Shown: positions 38,522 through 39,992 of the stretch, one piece after another
Layout of the letters: every line of letters begins with the position of its first letter
Numbering within the stretch: the stretch's first letter is position 1
Source: an uncultured Aeromonadales bacterium
Lineage (GTDB): Bacteria > Pseudomonadota > Gammaproteobacteria > Enterobacterales > Succinivibrionaceae
NCBI GenBank assembly: GCA_902782145.1
Contig: CACZLZ010000023.1
Location: 1-39,992, forward strand
DNA length: 39,992 bases
Direction: 5' to 3'
Notes under the pieces: generated by a model
Told to the model about the DNA's origin: nothing
What the model saw: only the letters and a program-made list of their open reading frames with translations
Databases searched by the model: none
Program-made: the position numbers and the translations under genes

Positions 38522-38544
38522 GGCCGGTTCATACCGGCCTTTTT
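38522..38544 (+). terminator. Intrinsic terminator of mdh
   Basis: GGCCGG (38522-38527) pairs with CCGGCC (38534-38539) across TTCATA and is followed by T5 (38540-38544). It lies about 115 bp past the mdh stop. Confidence 0.88.
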
Positions 38545-38882
38545 CATGAATGATCCTCTGTTGAACGTTCCTGAATTGAATAATACGGCTCTGCCTTGTC
38601 ATCAGTATCAGCAGCAGAACTGTCTCTAGGGTCCTGCATAACTGATGGAAAAATGCCTGATCCTAAGCCTTATAACTGCTGAGCAGACTGCAAGGTTGTC
38701 TGTGAGGTGCTTTTAGTGGGAGTGCTAGACAGTTCCTGGACATTCCCGTGTGTCCGCCTCCGGTAGTATCCGGTTGTAAGCCGGTTCTTTCTGGACCTGT
38801 TCGGAATTAGGCCGCAGAGGGGCTTTATGGACTGTCCGCATGTGCTGGTTGTGCGTTTTTTTACCTGTCTTGGGAGTATGTC
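38545..38882 (+). other. 338-bp intergenic region upstream of the motX-like gene
   Basis: No gene is supported here. Three copies of CCGGT lie at 38760, 38770 and 38781, spaced about one helical turn apart, and are followed by T-rich sequence. They may be a binding site for a regulator of the downstream gene or chance. GAACGTTC near 38558 is a perfect 8-bp palindrome. No convincing promoter was placed. Confidence 0.45.
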
Positions 38883-39560
38883 ATGGTAAGTCTGCCGGTT
38901 TTGGTGGGAAAGTTCATGCGCCTGTCTGGTGTTTTTTCTCTTCCCCTGTTGCTCTTGGTTTCAGCTTCTGCTTCTGCCGCGGCCGGCACTAGTTCAGATC
39001 CCGGGGATGAACCTGAACTCATCCAACTTTACACCCAGGATGAGCTTAATGTGCTGATCAACGAAGGGCGTCATCTGGAACGTATCAAAATTGATGAGTG
39101 CCAGTTCACCAGGGATATCAAGGATCGGGCGCTGATCCTGAACTACCCGGCTTACCTCTATCTCTGGGCAGACATGAATTTCACCAGCACCTGCATCAGG
39201 GGGAATGCGGCTGACGGTGTCGCCGCACTGAAGATCGCCGCCGAGAAGGGCATGCCGGCCGCTTTGTACAAGATGGGCCGCTTGTTTCTTACCGGAACCT
39301 ATGTGCAGAAGGATTACGACAGCGCATACCGCCATATTCACACTGCAGCCTCCCTGGGCTATGATGATGCAAAACTCACCCTGGTAAATCTTCTGGCAAC
39401 TCACGACGGCAATGAAGGTGATTATGCAGAGGCTTACCGGTGGCTGTACCGCACTGTATTTCCTGACAGCAAGCGGCATGAACTGGCAGAGACATTGCTC
39501 AGTGAACTCAGAAAAAAAATGCCGGCATCCGAGATCAGAAAGGCTGAATCCGTCAAATAA
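38883..39560 (+). CDS. motX: MotX-like T-ring protein of sodium-driven polar flagella (Sel1-repeat protein)
   Basis: In Vibrio and Aeromonas, MotX and MotY form the periplasmic T-ring that anchors the PomAB stator around the polar flagellar motor. The 225-residue product has a signal peptide (cleavage near ASASA-AAG, about residue 34). The MotX-like N-terminal block follows (LIQLYTQDELNVLINEGR, then HLERIKIDECQF and LYLWADMNF with a second Cys in STC). Two to three Sel1/TPR-like helical repeats come next (AALYKMGRLFLTG, AYRHIHTAASLGYDDA, AYRWLYRTVF). GGGAG six bases before ATG 38883 supports the start. No other flagellar gene is nearby, which is usual for motX. A generic Sel1-repeat protein is the alternative. 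Confidence 0.72.
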   Translation: MVSLPVLVGKFMRLSGVFSLPLLLLVSASASAAAGTSSDPGDEPELIQLYTQDELNVLINEGRHLERIKIDECQFTRDIKDRALILNYPAYLYLWADMNFTSTCIRGNAADGVAALKIAAEKGMPAALYKMGRLFLTGTYVQKDYDSAYRHIHTAASLGYDDAKLTLVNLLATHDGNEGDYAEAYRWLYRTVFPDSKRHELAETLLSELRKKMPASEIRKAESVK

Positions 39561-39948
39561 CTGACCATACCGCAGTTTTAATGGACGGACAATGGCGGCG
39601 CTCTCTGGAAGTCACGACATTCTGTCGGCTTCTGGAAGGGCCGCCTTTCTGATCTGCGGGCACAGATGATCCCGGTGCCGTGGGGTGGTGGCTTTCAGGC
39701 AAACTTTGGCTGGCAGTCTTGTTCCTCTCACCTGTTACGTCGTTAATGTCCTACTTTCTTTTAGGACTTCCTACAGCAGTCGGTTCCAGGCGGGCGGACG
39801 GGTGGCGCTCTTTTTTTGTGCAATCTGTCTTATACCTGAACAGGAAAAAGGGGTAAAACTTTCAGGAAATGGGATCCTGACTATAAAATAGGTTGATTAG
39901 TATGTGCCTTCCGGAAAATGGAATTTAGCAGCGAACAGGGAGTTCAGC
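39561..39948 (+). other. 388-bp region after the motX-like gene
   Basis: It holds the terminator at 39594-39650 and a small inverted repeat GTCCTA/TAGGAC (39748-39753 and 39762-39767). A TATAAA (near 39884) may be the -10 of a promoter for the gene starting at the right edge. Open frames in this stretch lack ribosome-binding sites and protein-like content. Confidence 0.45.
39594..39650 (+). terminator. Long nested hairpin, probable terminator of the motX-like gene
   Basis: GGCGGC (39594-39599) pairs with GCCGCC (39640-39645). Inside, GAAG (39608-39611) pairs with CTTC (39629-39632), and CGACA (39615-39619) pairs with TGTCG (39623-39627). It is followed by TTTCT only. The structure is clear, but the short T tract makes termination efficiency uncertain. 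Confidence 0.5.
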
Positions 39949-39992
39949 ATGTTTTGTGAAAAACAGCTAAGGCGCGGAGGGATGCACAGGAG
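39949..39992 (+). CDS. Possible 5' end of another gene (runs off the window)
   Basis: ATG 39949 is preceded by AGGGAG (39937-39942), a good ribosome-binding site. It opens MFCEKQLRRGGMHR, which stays open to the window edge. Fourteen codons are too few to identify a product. Confidence 0.4.
   Translation, partial: MFCEKQLRRGGMHR

Noticed and set aside
39685-39891. 68-codon ORF near the right edge
   Set aside because: No ribosome-binding site and no protein-like pattern; it overlaps the probable promoter of the next gene.

Overview
The window is a chromosomal segment of a gammaproteobacterium. Its protein sequences resemble the enteric, Vibrio and Aeromonas families: AcnB and Mdh match the Escherichia coli enzymes at catalytic residue numbers, and there are MotX, AmpD and YacG. 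The gut-associated Aeromonadales (Succinivibrionaceae-like) are a plausible home, but that placement is inference from memory of family sequences. Most genes are GC-rich (about 60% by eye in the division cluster). One block around 35.3-37.4 kb is strikingly AT-rich.

Layout. Positions 1-364 hold the end of a RelB/DinJ antitoxin and a YafQ-type toxin gene broken by an in-frame stop. rsmI (444-1328) and the RNase P RNA gene rnpB (about 1497-1836) follow. Then comes an almost complete division and cell wall (dcw) cluster, mraZ-rsmH-ftsL-ftsI-murE-murF-mraY-murD-ftsW-murG-murC-ftsQ-ftsA-ftsZ (2130-18370). It lies on one strand with start/stop overlaps and is headed by a promoter with three 10-bp-spaced TGG(G/T) MraZ-type repeats. 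lpxC has its own extended -10 promoter. An NYN-nuclease/OST-HTH gene and a 571-bp non-coding stretch separate lpxC from secA.

After secA come the type IV pilus assembly genes pilB-pilC-pilD with coaE and yacG, then acnB. On the minus strand are ampD and a small secreted histidine-rich protein gene. Then, on the plus strand, come nadC, the major pilin gene pilA, an AT-rich polytopic membrane protein gene, mdh and a MotX-like flagellar gene. The start of another gene may lie at the right edge.

How it fits together. In E. coli the interval from mraZ to acnB carries nearly the same gene set: dcw, lpxC, secA, yacG/coaE, hofCB-ppdD, nadC, ampD, acnB. This window looks like a compacted and shuffled version of it, with pilA+nadC+ampD separated from pilBCD by acnB. 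ddl, secM, mutT and zapD are absent from their E. coli positions. I found no phage, IS element, CRISPR array or defence island, and no convincing new multigene system. The most interesting items are the very high GATC density, the pilA-adjacent orphan membrane protein, the NYN/LOTUS gene in the secM position, a terminator-like hairpin directly in front of pilD, and the histidine-rich secreted protein.
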